Source: Hydra vulgaris (Eukaryota; Cnidaria; Hydrozoa; Anthoathecata; Hydridae). From it: DNA of 64,000 nucleotides. The notes beneath the pieces are model-generated. The model had not been told where the DNA came from, ran no database searches, and worked only from the letters and a program-made list of their open reading frames with translations. Shown one piece after another: positions 63,106 through 64,000 of the stretch. The stretch's first letter is position 1. Every line of letters starts with the position of its first letter. The stretch spans positions 11,142,001-11,206,000 of the forward strand of contig NC_088921.1 in assembly GCF_038396675.1 (NCBI RefSeq), given 5' to 3'. A program made the position numbers and the translations under genes.

Positions 63106-63310
63106 AATATAGTAGTTCAATCTTATAGTAGTTCAATCTAAATTCTTAATTTTCCAACTTCTCAAAATTTTAGAAAAGGAACACAATTGTGGAACTCATT
63201 TCTCACAAATAAGTTTAAAACGATAAACTCTTTACAACATTTTAAATGCGTTGTAAAACAACAGTTACCTGATCTCAAAATTACTGAAACAATCTCTAAT
63301 TTTTAAAAAA

Positions 63311-63877
63311 CCTTTACGCGTCTTGAAACTTTTTCTTCATTTACACAATAGCTGGAAATGTTTATAATTATATTTATAAAAATGCATTTAATTGTATTTA
63401 TATTTATAAAGATACACTTGGCTATTTTAATTGTACGAGTTTTATATATTTAATATGATCAAATATATATTTTTATTTATATGCTATAAATATCTTATAA
63501 GTTGTATTTATCTTATATTTAATTGATATTGATTGTAAAATATAATTGAAATTAAGATAATAAGACCATCGTCTTCTGCTTGCTTCAGTCAATTTTTTAC
63601 GTTAACAATTTTGTAAAAAATTTTAAGTTGACGAAAAAGATTATATATCTATCTATCTATTGATCTCAACATAATTGGAGTCGCCACACCGTGCTAGCTA
63701 GTTGAAACAAATGGTCCAGCTAAAAATTGTAGAATTTATCTCGACCAAGGATGTTCCGATAAAGCAAGAAAAGATATCGCCAATACTATTTTTGGACTCT
63801 GCAATAAGGAATGGAATTGAAAGCGCTTTATGACGAAAATGAAGTCAGAGCAAACGGAGGCTACTTAAAAAAAATCA
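63311..63877. other. No gene seen
   Basis: AT-rich 3' flank of the LINE, a short (atct)n at 63643-63661, and then less AT-rich sequence with stop-interrupted coding-like stretches from about 63710. Confidence 0.4.
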
Positions 63878-64000
63878 ATACCAGGCTATATTGTCGTTAA
63901 ACAAGATGTAAAAGATTTAACTGAAAGATACTTGCCCGTTGGTCTTCTTGTTCTAGAAAGAATAAAAAGACGTCTGTATATATCTGTTATAGCTCTTGGA
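63878..64000 (+). CDS. Unassigned open frame running off the window
   Basis: 41 codons without a stop: IPGYIVVKQDVKDLTERYLP then VGLLVLERIKRRLYISVIAL and G. Composition is protein-like (charged and hydrophobic alternation) rather than AT-noise. Similar-looking text just upstream is in other frames. I do not recognise the family. It could be an exon or another transposon fragment. Confidence 0.25.
   Translation, partial: MPGYIVVKQDVKDLTERYLPVGLLVLERIKRRLYISVIALG

Larger units (their letters stand above)
61690..63310 (+). mobile_element. CR1-like LINE RT and 3' end (broken)
   Basis: Pieces: 'VVPIYKSGDSA' stop (61830), 'NNQHGFKKDHLTEHALIKFD' (61910-61970), 'FIDLPKAIDAVNHEIL' (62020-62065), 'GVSQGSIVGPLLFLVYINDI' (62190-62250), 'NFILFADDTQAFYTHSNIKT' (FADD about 62283-62297), 'ELGDWLKANKLSLNIEKSK' stop (62420), a tandemly amplified 'LDEHIS'-coding segment (62500-62612), 'SYCNVALASTYQLKLTLVYK' and a C-terminus 'KGTQLWNSFLTNKFKTINSL' ending at a stop near 63305. 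Stops and frame changes throughout. A 32-bp-arm hairpin (63033-63105) interrupts the C-terminal part. Confidence 0.85.

Overview
This window looks like nuclear genomic DNA of a cnidarian, most probably Hydra. I infer this from the very AT-rich background, long introns, a Death-NACHT receptor gene of the kind expanded in Hydra, and a dense layer of degraded transposons (CR1/jockey-like LINEs, tRNA-derived SINEs, Tc1/mariner, hAT, P-like, Transib, MITEs). No prokaryotic operon, CRISPR array, rRNA or free-standing tRNA gene was seen.

The clearest host gene is on the plus strand from 18855 to 34777. It is an NLR-type receptor built from a Death-domain exon (18855-19152), a large NACHT exon (28881-30320) and a C-terminal exon (34158-34777). 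All junctions fall in phase 1 and join into a 785-residue reading frame. The 9.7-kb first intron holds a tandem segmental duplication in which each copy carries a 48-nt exon-like segment (24183-24230 and 25295-25342). Both have AG/GT borders and are open in the same phase. A second, unrecognised spliced host-gene fragment may lie on the minus strand at 46575-46942.

Layout. 0.4-6.4 kb: minisatellite, LINE copy 1 with a tRNA-Met-like SINE inside it, a LINE endonuclease fragment, a MITE and palindromic repeats. 7.3-12.3 kb: Tc1 and mariner relics, an RT fragment, SINEs and MITE-like pieces. 13.9-17.6 kb: hAT and Transib fragments. 18.7-34.8 kb: the NLR gene, with LINE copy 2 in its first intron. 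35-46 kb: mostly non-coding, with a GC-rich palindromic satellite (38.2 kb), a Tc1 relic, an unclassified repetitive gene, a LINE tail, an IS5/Harbinger-like transposase relic and a foldback MITE.

47.2-50.4 kb: a complete-length but broken Transib element. Its ends start with the RSS-like heptamer CACAGTG and it is flanked by near-identical 5-bp direct repeats. 51.4-56.2 kb: LINE, palindromic MITE and a ZMYM1-like hAT element, separated by long (TA)n tracts. 56.2-59.6 kb: a P-like element with 63-bp terminal inverted repeats (62/63 identical) and a perfect 8-bp target duplication; its THAP transposase is broken by two frameshifts. 59.6-64 kb: three more LINE pieces and a short unassigned open frame running off the window.

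The transposase genes are nearly all broken, so the window mainly records past invasions around one probably functional innate-immune receptor gene. Splice sites and element boundaries were read by eye and are predictions.
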